Of a DNA stretch of 64,000 nucleotides, positions 50,005 through 60,831 are shown piece after piece. Origin of the DNA: Rhyzopertha dominica (taxonomy: Eukaryota; Arthropoda; Insecta; Coleoptera; Bostrichidae); contig QCXZ01000064.1 of NCBI GenBank assembly GCA_025024175.1, positions 54,395,325-54,459,324 on the forward strand, written 5' to 3'. The notes under the pieces are model-generated. The model worked only from the letters and a program-made list of their open reading frames with translations, had not been told where the DNA came from and searched no databases. Made by a program: the position numbers and the translations under genes. Every line of letters begins with the position of its first letter. Position 1 is the first letter of the stretch.

Positions 50005-53000
50005 TTAACAAACTTTGACATAATCCTCATCGCTAACAATCTTGAAGCAATCATCAAGATTTCTATCGTTTGTGATATATGCGTACAGTTTGTGCACTAC
50101 GTCAGGAACACGCTTGATCTTGGCCGTATCCGCTAGGTCATTGAAGTATTGTCTCTGATCTTGACCTACTTTGTGGGCATGTCTCCTAGGTTTGCCCTCT
50201 GCATCCCTCTTTGCCATATAACTCTTTAGTTCGGTGAGCATCTCGTCTTTAGATGGGAGGCTGAAGTGACCTGACAAAGAAGCCAAGAAGAAGCGTACCT
50301 TTTATTAATTGGATTAGTTAGAGTGTTCGAATAAAAAGTAACGATTACCTGTATAGGAAACATTGGAAAAGCACATACGTTGGATGGAATGCCGATGAAA
50401 CACATTGTTGTGTGATTTATGTTAATGCATTGCTTGTATAAGGGTTGAACCCAGTTGTCAACCACGGTGATTCCACATTCTTCAGTAAGGAAGGGGAATT
50501 TGTAGTGGTATCCTGGAAATAGTGCAAAATATCAGTTTCAAAATGCAAATAAATTGAAACAAACCAGTCCGAACCCAGGTATTACAAAACAAAGATTTAA
50601 AAAATCATATATGTACTTGTAGGCGTTTAGGAACCGAATACTTTGCAAAAACAGAACGTTAATTACTAACGTCGCAAACAAACTTGAATTATTCTTATCT
50701 GCAACCCAGTAAAGAAAATTACAAGATCTCATACCAAATCCAATAGAAAGCAGTGGCGTGTCATATGTTTTATATTGCCATCAGCTGACATGCTGTGTGA
50801 GGTCAGCAGCAAAATATAATTGCATCAAACACATGTCGATTACTGTTAGAAACAAAATACACGAAATTTCAGAAAATAAAAATGGTTTTTTCTATATTTA
50901 TGCAATTCTAAGAAACACCTTCTGTGTAGAAGTATGAACTGATCAAAATTTCACAAATCACAAAGTATACTATGTCTACATCCAAGTAAAGGTGAAGGAA
51001 ACCCAAAGTCCAATTTTACTGATTTGATAAGAAAAAATTATTTCGGTCTCAGAAGGACTAGCATTAGTGCTACATCTGAATTTGTAGAAGCGTCACAGAT
51101 TGTATAAAAAGGCTTCAAAAATCTTTAAATAATAATTTACATTTTAAACGGTTGATAAAATAGCACTCTGCTAGTGCTAGATATATTTTTCTGGTTAAAA
51201 CGGTGCAATTAGATGTTTACATCACTTGTACTTGGACCTTGTTTGTAGTTTTACCAGAAATACTAATAAAATAATATAATTGTTCGGATTTCAAATAAAG
51301 CTGTACTCCGTCATTTTCTCTGCTTTGTGCGCTCGGGTATCTTGTAATAATAATGCAAATATGTCGTTAATTACATAATGTTAAAGTTCTGCAAACAGAG
51401 GTATATCCAAATTGTTTTTTTGCTTAGAATTTAATATGAAATCGTAATAATCAAAAGCAGTTAGTGGGTCTATTTCTAAAAAGTCCAGCGTGGCGGTTTC
51501 TTTGATATAGACGTGTCTATCTTAAATACGTTTAAAGGAGATAGCTAAGTTTGAACTCAAATGAACATGATTGTACCGATTCACTTTGTAATTCGTAAAG
51601 GTACCGCTAGATGATTTATAAACATTTTCACAAAATGACCTCCAAAGTGCGGTTAATTCCAAAATGCTACGCATACCCTTAAAACACTAAGGAATTACAG
51701 AGCTCTTTAGGAGGTATAAATAAAGCGAAGAAGCTATATAATTATTATCATCTGAGCGAAATCAAATAGTGATTAGATGGAGAGCATACTATATGAAATA
51801 AATTACCGACGAATTGTGAAACAGGTAGCGGTAAGTAAATGTATTTGCAAAAAGGGAATGAGGCGAAAAATTGTAATAATTATGGAGTAATTTGCTTACT
51901 TTATGTAGCCTATAAAATTTTAGAAAGTACAGTTCAAAAGTGATGACACTGCAGTAGATTTAAAACAGAGAATGGGGTAAGGAGGTGTATTGTTTATAAG
52001 TTTAAGGAATGAAATGGGGTGTATATCTGTTAGATATGAAGCCTTTATCTATGTTTTTGCCACCTAGGCAGCTATCCTTGATCGTCCTTCTGTTGAGTTC
52101 AGTTGAAAATAAATGCTCGTGGCACATACTTGCATGGACTTTTATTTCCGGTCCTCGCTATTCAAATTAGTAGCATACGTAACATTGGCGACGAGGTAGT
52201 GTTAATAGAACTCATGTGAACTTTTGTAAAAAAAACTTTCGCGTTAAAATATAAAAAGCAGTGCGTGGCGTATGAACAAGTAATGTGTAGTGAACACTCT
52301 TACTAAAAATAGTAAATCATGACAGAAACGCACAGGACTTTTGGGGACACTAAGTGCTTTTGATCCAAAGTATTCGGATATATCTCTGTTTAAAGAAAGA
52401 CTAAACCAGTTTTTTATTGCCAACAAAATAACGGAGGAAGAGCGCAAAAAAGCAATACTCTTGAACACCGTATCAGAAAGATGCTATGTTCTAGTAAGAA
52501 ATCTCTGTGTGCCAGATTTACCAGAGACCCAAACATTTGAACAATTACTTAAAATTTTAACAGAACACCTCGCTCCAGTAAAATCGTATTTTTCCGAAAG
52601 GTTAAAGTTTTACACAGCCAAACGAAAGGTGAACCAAAGCGTGGCAGAATGGGAAGCCACAGTTAAAAGTCTAGCATCAAACTGTAAGTTTGGCGCGGAA
52701 CTTGAAACAGTAATGACTGATATTTTTGTAATGGGCATAAACGATGACCGAATTTTAGAACGATTATTTGAAGAAGATGCTACCAAAGCAAATTTTAAGA
52801 GTGTGGTGAGGACTGCCTTAGCAAAAGAGGCTGCAGTAAAGGAACATGTAGAAAGGGGCAATCTTGGAATTTCGACTATCAAAGCAGAACTCATGAACTT
52901 CAAAAGAAGAGCAGAATGAACGTTGGACGTCAGACAGAGGGAAGAAGTAATCGTAGAGAGCAGCCAGGAAGTAGCAAATCTCCCCGAGGAACTGGGAGTA

Positions 53001-56000
53001 ACAAGTGTAGTGTTTGTGGGAGTGNNAATCACGTCAGCCGTGAATGTCCTTTCAAAAATTGTGTCTGCCNCAGATGCGGAGTAAAGGGTCATCTTGCACC
53101 AGTGGTAGGTAGGTAGGTAGATTTTACTAACAATTCCGAAGACTCTATTTTTAATTTGTGAATTGCAAATTTAGATGTATTTGATGATACCGGAAATGTA
53201 CAGCCAACATATTTAAAACTTAGGAACAAATATAAGGACACCAAACTTGGGTATAGAAGAGTGCAACCAATCTTCTCTCTATACCTCTTTATTTGCTGGT
53301 GAAGTATTTCCTATAATTAACAGTATAGAAGGAATAACAAAACCTTCAATTGTATAGATGCGTTAAAACTGTGACAGAAATGAAAAAGTGTTAGTTTTGA
53401 CCCAGACACCCTAAAATGCAACCAATCTCACCATCAAAGCCCAGGTTCGATTCAGTGTCAAATGAAGTTACGAGGTAGGCAAAGACTAGGGCGCAACAAT
53501 GATGATCAAAGCGCAATAAAAAAAGTGGCTTTCTATATCACGTACCTGTACAGAACATCAGTTCATCAAACGATTCTTCCGTTAAATCTTTAAAAATAGC
53601 ACCATTTTCCGTCAGTTCCTTTATACCAGGTTTATGTTTCACATTGCTAGGAAGCGTGGCTTTAAGTTGTATGTCGTGACTGAGAAAAACCTAAAATACT
53701 TGTATTTGGCATCCACCTCCATGTAAATTAATCTTTATTACTGTATCACAGACTGCAGCTAGTAACTTCGCAATGTCAGATCCAGATGGGCCGGCTCCCA
53801 AACAGCACACCTTCTTCCCCACAAAAGGTTCAGGAGTCCTGTAAGTATGACTGTGACTGCATCGTCCTTTAAATTTTTCCTTTCCCGGGATGTTAGGAAT
53901 CAGGGGATCGCTGTAGTGACCGTTGCAAACCATGACAGCATCGTAGGTGGCTGTGGATGTAGTTTTGTCTTTGGCATCCTGGACGGTTATCTTCCACTTC
54001 GATGGGGATACTGGTTCAATTTTAGTAACGTATTTGTTGAACTGCACTTAGAAAAGCATAAAAGTTTGAATATTTGTCATGATCTGGAAATTAGCTATCG
54101 TACTCTTACGTGCTTGAAGAGATCAAAATGTCTGGCATAATTGTTGATGTATTCGATTACTTCGGACTGGTTAATGTAAGACCTTTTTATATCTTTAGGA
54201 TAGGGAAAATCTTCATATTCCATTATCTCCTTGGGTATATTTGTCCTGCAACAAATTATTATAGGGTTTAATCAATAATCTAGGCTGATTCGTGTGCCTC
54301 ATTAGCGTGGCTATCTTTGATAACAGGAGATATATACGGAGAGTAAAACAACGAAATCTACTAAAAAATAGTTTAAACAGGTTAATTATCATTAAGGCAC
54401 CTAGGCGGCTCTGTCATCGTGTCAGTTTATTGTTGACAGATGGCAGTGTCTTCTATTTTTTACTAACGTCATACAAAGCTTTTGTTATATAGGCAAAACC
54501 AGTTCTGTGCCACACTCTCTGCATTAGGCCTAAACTGCACTGATGAGCTGTAAAGAGAGCGAAATGGATCTGTTTGTAGTTGGTAGCAGTGCAGACAGCG
54601 TAGCACAGACATGGATTCTTATTTATGTCGGTTCTTGCNCGTCAGCAAAATGCNGTGGCAGCCTGCTGTCAGGTTGATGTCTGCAGGTGCACGCCAACTT
54701 GTCAGATTACAGGGCACTTCCTTTACGAAGCAGTACCTACTAGATGGCTTTGTCATCGTGCCAGGTGACTACTGACAGATGATATTGCCATCTATTCTTC
54801 CATTAACATCATACCAAGCCGACTGATTTTTCTGAAATTATGCATAGGCCTATGTGTAATGAAAATGGATTTTCTGGAATTTTTTCAACTCCTTGACAGC
54901 TCTCGTTTCCAAGATATGGACGCAAGTTGCATTTTTTAAAATGGGTAGGGGGGTCAAAAGGCACATCATTTAAAATGATATTTTTCCTGATTTCAAAAAT
55001 TTATCACACTTATACAATTTAGTGCTTTTGAGTTGAGAAAAGTGTGATAACAAACTTGGCTCTTGCAAAAAACTGTCTCAATATTCCACGTGACTGGTGA
55101 TAATTTTCATTCACTTTGTTATTTGCAGTTAAGTGAACATGATTGCAACGAAATTTTGATGAAGATTGGTTATGGAAATAGGCAGCGAAGTTATTCGGAA
55201 GTAGTTGCACTCTACAATGCCAATTGCCCGATCAACAGTTATTAAAACATTGCAACGTTTTGACGAAGCCGGCGGTGTTAAATATCGTCAAAAACCAGGA
55301 CGTTCAAAGGTTGTTACGAGTGAGGAAAGTAGTTTTAATGTTCCGTACAACAGCGTGCTCTCACTCACCATATTAGCAGAAGATTAGCAGAAGAAAAATA
55401 GAAGTTTCAACCATACAAAATTCACTTATGACAAGAAGTGAAGATGATTTCGATCGTAGGATAAAATTTTGCGAAACTGTTATGAACATGATAGATGAAG
55501 ATAGAAACATTTTTAATTGGATTATGTTTCGTGATGAAGTGACTTTGTCTCGATGGTAATGTGAATGGACATAATTGCAGATATTCGTCGTACACAAATC
55601 CACATTGGATGGAACAAGTCCACATACAACACTCTCAGTGAGCACATTATCGTGCCTTTTTTAATTAATGGAAATTTGTATGCGGTCAAGTATTTACAAC
55701 TCTTGCGCGAACACATTATACCAGAACTTATTCGCCTGTTCTCTAATCGTGAAATTGCTGCGCGTCCATCTAAACAGGTATGGTTTCAGCAAGTTGGTGC
55801 ACCGCCCCATTTTGCAGCCAACGTTCGAGGATATTTGAATGCGATATTTTCAGACAGATGGATTGGTAGGCACTGAGCGATAGCAGTACGTTCCCCTGAT
55901 CTGACGCTTCTTGATTTTTTTCTGTGGGGTTATCCGAAAAATCCTATTTATGCTGATCGGCCACATAATGCAGAAGATTTAAAATGACGAATCAAGGCAG

Positions 56001-57256
56001 AAATTCAGAACTTACCTCCAAATATACGACAAAGAACATTAGAAAACTTTTAATCAAGGCTGCATTACTGCCAGGACGTAAATGGGGAATATTTTTAGCA
56101 TCTTCTGTAATGTAAATCTGAAAAAAATACAGCATGTTTCTTTTAATAAATAAATTATCACCAGTCAAGGAGAAATGGTATACCTGACTTTTGGTCCATT
56201 TTAGCGATAAAGAAAATTGTTTTCATTCTTTTCGTTCTTTGCCAGGCTCACGCTTTTCTAAACTCAGAAACAATAAATTGTACAAGTGTAATACATTTTT
56301 GGAATCAGCAAAAAAATATCCTTTTCAATTTGACTCTTTTCCCATTAAAAAAAATGCAATTTGCGCTCATATCTTGGAAACGAGAGCTGACATGGAGTTG
56401 ATAAAAATTCCAAAAAATGTATTTTAATTATCCATAGGCTTATGCACAATTTCTGAAAAATCGATCGAACAAAATCTGAATTATCTGGTTCCATAATTTG
56501 TAGCGACCCTGTATAGGTAAGACTAGTTCTATGGCATGCCATGACAGCGAAATAGATCTATCTGTAGTTGGTTGCGATGCAGACAGCAAAGCATAGCCAT
56601 GCATTTTTAGATTTTACAAAGATTTGTAAATATATCACAAGAAACTTTTGGTAAATGTAATCATAACGAAAGTAAAAAATTAGTATTTATATTATTTGGA
56701 GCAGTGCACAAACTTAGAAAATCAAAGAACGCAAGCAAATATCGGTAACCAAGAACTGGTTCAAAGCCGTTTGTCTGAGCTGCACTTTATTTGTAAGCAG
56801 ATAAAACTCTATGGCTTCGTCAGTTTTCTTTTACCGTCACTAGTAAACACTAAAATACAGCCTATATTCACAGCACAAAATTAACCTATAAAGTCCGAAA
56901 GGATGCCACATTACTAAGTTTTTTTCATTAAATGAATCCTTTTCGGGGAAAAATCCTGCTTTTCAGAGCTTTAAAAAATATGATTAGGCAGAAAGACCTG
57001 ATGATCACTCACTTGATTGATTAGGTACATGCATATAATATTAGATAAGATTACGATTATAATAGTACCTGAGCCCTTTGTACATAGAAGAGTGCACAGG
57101 TAATCCATTTGCATCAAACTCGGTCAGATCTGTGTAATTCCAAGTACCACCAACTTTGTCAGTTTGTTCAAAAGCCTCGCATTCGAATCTTTGATCTACG
57201 GAATGTTTAATTGCGGCCAGGCCTGCGGCACCCGCTCCTATAATAGCAATTTTCAT
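50005..57256 (-). CDS. FMO-E: flavin-containing monooxygenase, complete
   Basis: Exons 57256-57069, 54245-54104, 54041-53742, 53690-53546, 50512-50349 and 50298-50005 encode 410 residues plus TAA. The FAD motif GAGAAG is at residues 7-12, the FMO-identifying motif FKGRCSHSHTYR in exon 3, and GAGPSG at about 192-197. For exon 2 I use the weak donor GTACGA at 54103 over GTAAGA six bases earlier, because only the later one keeps the conserved (V/I)(R/K) before FN at the exon 2/3 join. Intron 3 is only 51 bp. Introns 1 and 4 hold a hammerhead repeat, a mariner-like relic and an LTR-retrotransposon fragment. It belongs with FMO-C and FMO-D. Confidence 0.92.
50520..52020. other. FMO-E intron 4, unassigned part
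   Basis: AT-rich with no recognisable coding or repeat structure. Confidence 0.35.
52027..52184 (+). repeat. Candidate LTR end and primer-binding site
   Basis: A segment starting TGTTAGATAT and ending GTAACA is followed at 52186 by TGGCGACGAGG, which looks like a retroviral-type primer-binding site. AATAAA lies inside at about 52110. No second LTR is visible, so the 5' limit is a guess. Confidence 0.4.
52319..53140 (+). pseudogene. LTR-retrotransposon Gag fragment
   Basis: The ATG at 52319 opens a short frame that must shift at the GGGG run (52343-52346) to enter the long frame 52344-52916. That frame encodes a capsid-like domain (SAFDPKYSDISLFKERLNQF and a SVAEWEATVKSLASNC segment). A second shift leads to a basic region and a zinc knuckle, CSVCGSxNHVSREC (CX2CX4HX4C). 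A second knuckle follows whose last cysteine is lost (CxRCGVKGHLAPVV). No protease or polymerase follows; a GTAG microsatellite and unrelated sequence take over at 53106. It is Ty3/gypsy-like, in FMO-E intron 4, antisense to the gene. Confidence 0.72.
54385..54815 (+). repeat. Hammerhead-bearing repeat, head-to-tail pair (part 1)
   Basis: Bases 54385-54570 match 17590-17764, and the unit then starts again: 54697-54815 match 17551-17670 (cacttcctttaggaag-type start, gctttgtcatc, gacagatg, catcatacc). The second unit is cut by the mariner-like element at about 54816 and continues at 56512. Two unresolved bases occur near 54639 and 54653. Confidence 0.75.
54505..54605 (+). ncRNA. Diverged hammerhead ribozyme, second copy
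   Basis: Inner stem I ACTGCA is at 54534-54539, CTGATGA at 54540-54546 and GAAA at 54561-54564. The predicted cleavage C is at 54570. Stem II is reduced to about three pairs (GCT/AGC with a longer loop) and stem III to two pairs (AT/AT). A four-base insertion follows the cleavage site. The outer stem I (54505-54523 with about 54590-54608) differs from the 17 kb copy by paired changes. It is likely weak or inactive. Confidence 0.65.
54816..56511 (+). mobile_element. Mariner-like element inserted in the hammerhead repeat
   Basis: Inverted repeats of about 150 bp are recognisable (54820-54965 against about 56310-56470: tctcgtttccaagatatg and neighbours). The right tip ends CAGGGTCGCTACAAATTATG (reverse complement) at 56511 next to TA. 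The left tip has lost about 45 bp together with a few bases of flank. The flanks on both sides are continuous with the hammerhead repeat. Confidence 0.75.
55150..56090 (+). pseudogene. Broken mariner-family transposase
   Basis: Fragments in several frames include EDDFDRRIKFCE, then QQVGAPPHFAANVRGYL and RSPDLTLLDFFLWGY. The second catalytic Asp is replaced (QQVG where QHDG is expected), and stops follow WIGRH and inside the 3' part. It is related to, but clearly different from, the transposase at 28.6-29.7 kb. Confidence 0.75.
56512..56612 (+). repeat. Hammerhead repeat, part 2, core deleted
   Basis: This continues the unit interrupted at 54816. Bases 56524-56540 match the 5' strand of outer stem I (agttctatggcatgcc), and the sequence then jumps to acagcGAAA and ATAGATCTAT with the predicted cleavage position after C56562. 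About 40 bases containing CTGATGA are missing, so it cannot cleave. It ends at the catgcatttt border seen in the other copies. Confidence 0.7.
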
Positions 57257-57629
57257 TTTGCCGATTCCTGCCCAGCCAGCTCGTCTATGTTTAGTTGATA
57301 TAAGTCGAATACCTAAAAATAAGGTGTGCTGTAAACCAAACAAAACTGCAAAATACGTTTTTATTCTACAACTGTCGTATTAGTACTGTATTTGAACAAA
57401 AGATTTTAATTCGGTTAGCTTTAATTCAGTTCCTTTTACCTATTGCTACTAAGCACATTTTACATTTGCTAGTATAGGTTCAAAATATTGTAAACGATGG
57501 CGTTTAATGATAGTCATAGTAATGTCATTGCGACAATTTAGAAACCCAATGTGACTTAGTTCTAGGACTGGTACTTGTATAGATAATATTCTAACCAATA
57601 TCCATTCATATATTACACACAGTAGCACA

Positions 57630-59780
57630 GTGAATCCACATCTCTCAGATCATTTGGCTCAGGAGGTTCACTTCCAGGGGCTACAAGTGAGCAAATTACC
57701 AAAATCGGTAGATACAAGGACAATAAGGAGGATTGATGATAAGACTATAAGCAGTTTTGTACAGTATCTGAGCCTTGTTGACTGGGGACCAATAATACAA
57801 CGGGAAGATCCACATTCAAGTTTTCAGAGTTTTCACGATTTTTTTGTAGAATCCTTTAATAGGTTCTTTCCTGAAACAAAAACTAGAATTCGAAAACCAA
57901 AATCTATAGTAAAATGGTATACTAAAGAACTAAAAGATGAAAAAGTAACGTTGGATGCTATGTATACCATAAGTTTGGTTATGAAAACTGAAGAATCCCG
58001 GAAATCTTATTTGGAATACCGATCTCATTACAGGAACCGGTTAAGACAAGCTAAATCTAACGCATTTAGTGAATATATAAGCAGAGCTTCTAACAAACAG
58101 GCAGCCATATGGGATGTGATTAACAGACAAAAGCCTCTTCGTGTAGAACTCAGAGAATCGATTGATGCTCAGGCACTAAATGAAAATTTCATTCGCAGCG
58201 TCACGCAGATAGATCAAACCTGCCAATCAGATAGCGTTATGAATATGATGAAAAATATCCATGTAAACAATTTACATTCCTTTTATCTTAATGAGGTAAC
58301 TGAGGAGGACGTGAAGAAGTTAATGATCAGCATTAAGTCAAAATCTACACAAGATTGTTACGGAATAAGCGCACGATTTATGAAATCTGTTTTTTGTGCA
58401 ATAGTTAAACCAGTTACTAAGTTAATCAATATGTGTATTGAGGCAGGTATTTTCCCAGATTGTCTTAAACATGCTGAAATAAAACCGTTATTTAAAGGTG
58501 GGTGTAGAAAAACAGCCAATAATTACAGACCCATAGCAGTATTACCAACTTTTTCAAAAATTTTTGAGCTCTGGGTAAAGAACCAGCTGATTCGGTATTT
58601 CGAAAGGAAAAATATATTGTGCGACCAGCAACATGGATATAAACGCAATAAATCTACCGTTACAGCCATAGTTCAGGTAGTCGATAACATAACACGTGCA
58701 CTAGATGAAAAATTAATCACTGAAGCTACATATTGCGACTTAAGTAAGGCCTTTGATCGTGTATCTCATCAAATACTTATCAATAAGCTTGAATATTATG
58801 GCGTTAGAGGAACTCCTCTCAAATTGTTAGAATCTTACTTAAGTAATAGAAGACAGTGTGTGGTATTCAACGGACGGCGATCCACGTGGAAGTATGTTGG
58901 GGTCGGAGTTCCGCAGGGTTCGATACTTGGCCCACTGCTTTTCCTAGTTTATGTAAACGACCTACCTGCAAATATTAGGACAGATGATATGTGTCTATTT
59001 GCTGATGACACTTCATTTTTCAACACCGCCCCGGATGTGACTTCTGCGACCCAAAAAGGAAAAGTCAGCCTTCAGGACGCTAAAATGTGGTTCGTGTCAA
59101 ATAATCTAATTTTAAATAACGAAAAAACAAAGAAAATGGTTTTCACAACGAAAAAACTGACAGAACAAAAACCAATCAAATTTTTGGGTATCTGGTTTGA
59201 ATCTAACTTCCAATGGACAGAGCATGTGAATGTCTTAAACACAAAGCTGTCTAAAGCTATTTACACAATAAAACACATAAATGATAATATTGGAACAACA
59301 GCATCACTCACAGCGTACTATTCTTACTTTCATAGTGTACTATGCTACGGAATAATAGTTTGGGGTATGCATCCACGAGTTAGCGAACTATTTATAAAGC
59401 AAAAGAAAGCTGTTAGAATTATGAATGGAGTATGTCAGCAACACTCTTGTAGGCAGCTGTTTAAAGAATGTAAAATACTAACTATCTATTCAGTCTATAT
59501 ACTAAACTGTGTACTATATGCCTATGATAATATTAAAAGTCTTGACAAGAATGGTGATTTTCATCCTTACGGAACGCGATGTAGAAATCAAATTTGTATA
59601 CCGTTTCACAGAATAAAAACTGCACAACACAGCATAAATTACTGGTGTATAAAATTCTTTAATAAACTACCCGCTGCAATAAAAGTTTTAGATCGCAGAA
59701 GGTTTAAACGTGAAGTGCTAGTCATTCTGCGCAACTTGTGTGTCTATAATGTCGACGAATTTCTGAAAGTCGTATTTTGA
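57630..59780 (+). CDS. LINE ORF2 fragment: endonuclease end plus reverse transcriptase
   Basis: There are 716 uninterrupted codons; the frame is open back to about 57555, so the GTG at 57630 is not a real start. The SDH motif closing the endonuclease lies at the beginning (LSDHLAQ). Reverse-transcriptase motifs follow in order: NYRPIAVLPTFSKIFE, CDLSKAFD (first catalytic Asp), VPQGSILGPLLF, LFADDTSF (catalytic pair) and FLGIWFE (thumb side). No RNase H domain is seen. The jockey-like LINE group fits best. The intact frame suggests a recent insertion. Confidence 0.88.
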   Translation: MNPHLSDHLAQEVHFQGLQVSKLPKSVDTRTIRRIDDKTISSFVQYLSLVDWGPIIQREDPHSSFQSFHDFFVESFNRFFPETKTRIRKPKSIVKWYTKELKDEKVTLDAMYTISLVMKTEESRKSYLEYRSHYRNRLRQAKSNAFSEYISRASNKQAAIWDVINRQKPLRVELRESIDAQALNENFIRSVTQIDQTCQSDSVMNMMKNIHVNNLHSFYLNEVTEEDVKKLMISIKSKSTQDCYGISARFMKSVFCAIVKPVTKLINMCIEAGIFPDCLKHAEIKPLFKGGCRKTANNYRPIAVLPTFSKIFELWVKNQLIRYFERKNILCDQQHGYKRNKSTVTAIVQVVDNITRALDEKLITEATYCDLSKAFDRVSHQILINKLEYYGVRGTPLKLLESYLSNRRQCVVFNGRRSTWKYVGVGVPQGSILGPLLFLVYVNDLPANIRTDDMCLFADDTSFFNTAPDVTSATQKGKVSLQDAKMWFVSNNLILNNEKTKKMVFTTKKLTEQKPIKFLGIWFESNFQWTEHVNVLNTKLSKAIYTIKHINDNIGTTASLTAYYSYFHSVLCYGIIVWGMHPRVSELFIKQKKAVRIMNGVCQQHSCRQLFKECKILTIYSVYILNCVLYAYDNIKSLDKNGDFHPYGTRCRNQICIPFHRIKTAQHSINYWCIKFFNKLPAAIKVLDRRRFKREVLVILRNLCVYNVDEFLKVVF

Positions 59781-59902
59781 TGTGTACATTGTTTGTTGCT
59801 GTATTGTTCTATTGTATACTCGTAGTATGACTGTGTTATATAATACTCATTTCTGTATTATATACTTACCTGACGTGGCGATGTAATGTTTAACGCTAAA
59901 TA

Positions 59903-59903
<1 letters not shown>

Positions 59904-59941
<38 letters not shown>
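59904..59941 (+). repeat. (ATT)n tail
   Basis: About 12 ATT units end the LINE. Confidence 0.9.
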
Positions 59942-59943
<2 letters not shown>

Positions 59944-60831
59944 GATTCGCGGCACACGTGAATTCGAATTAATTAACACTTCGTCGATGTACCCGCACAG
60001 TTCTCTCGTAAATATAAAATAAAACACACGCATACTTACTAACCATATATTCATAACGTCAACAATATTTTGACCATGAGTCTTTTTAATATGAAATAAA
60101 CGAACATGTTACATTCCCGCGATATCTTTTCATTTAGGCCTGTTTTATACTGCCCCCACATTTGTAACGATACCCTACAAAAAGACGGGAATGTTACATA
60201 AAAATACCCAGCAAAAAAATGTCACCAAACGTCGATTTCCATTTGGAATTTTCCAGTATATGTGCGATAAAATATTGCGGTTTATAGCGGAAAGGTCTAA
60301 TAATTAAATAAACATATACATTATGACACCACACATTTACTATACGAGTCAATAGTTGTTGTTAACAAATTATACTTCATACTATAAATATGGTAGTGCT
60401 ACAGAACGAATCATTCGAACTCTCACGACTACTGTAGGTATTATGCCATGTCCACTTTTCTAGAATTGTCGAAGACCTACGATTTCTTTTTGTCTTGCAA
60501 TTATATCTTACAAGCGTAGAAATTCAACTATGATGAAAAGTTGTATTCTTGCTTATAAACATAATCAGAGGAATACAAACAAAGATAACCAAGAACATAC
60601 ATATTTTTGTTAAAATAATAAAACTCATAAATTGCTGTTTGAAATTGTTTTCATTATCAGAGTTAAAAGTGTTTGTCTACTATGATTATGGTACCTATAT
60701 ATTATTATTTTTCAACATGTGCGCTGCTTTCCGGAAATGCATTCTAGCACAAGTATCTCATTGATACATGACATTTGAAGAGGCAGCTAAAAATCCGGTA
60801 ACATATAATTGACACCATTTAATACCAAAAA
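59942..60831. other. Unassigned spacer
   Basis: AT-rich. No gene or repeat recognised. Confidence 0.35.

Larger units (their letters stand above)
57555..59941 (+). mobile_element. 5'-truncated LINE retrotransposon with ATT tail
   Basis: The element starts abruptly inside the endonuclease domain (GTCIDNILTN) at about 57555. It carries one long frame, a 3' untranslated region of about 120 bp, and ends in (ATT)n at 59904-59941. 5' truncation and a simple-repeat tail are typical of target-primed insertion. It lies upstream of FMO-E on the opposite strand. Confidence 0.85.

Noticed and set aside
52610..53092. 160-codon minus-strand frame opposite Gag
   Set aside because: It is the antisense shadow of the Gag frame, with no domain of its own.
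57041..57343. Longer N-terminus for FMO-E
   Set aside because: The upstream in-frame extension is not shared by paralogues, and the inner ATG fits the family start.
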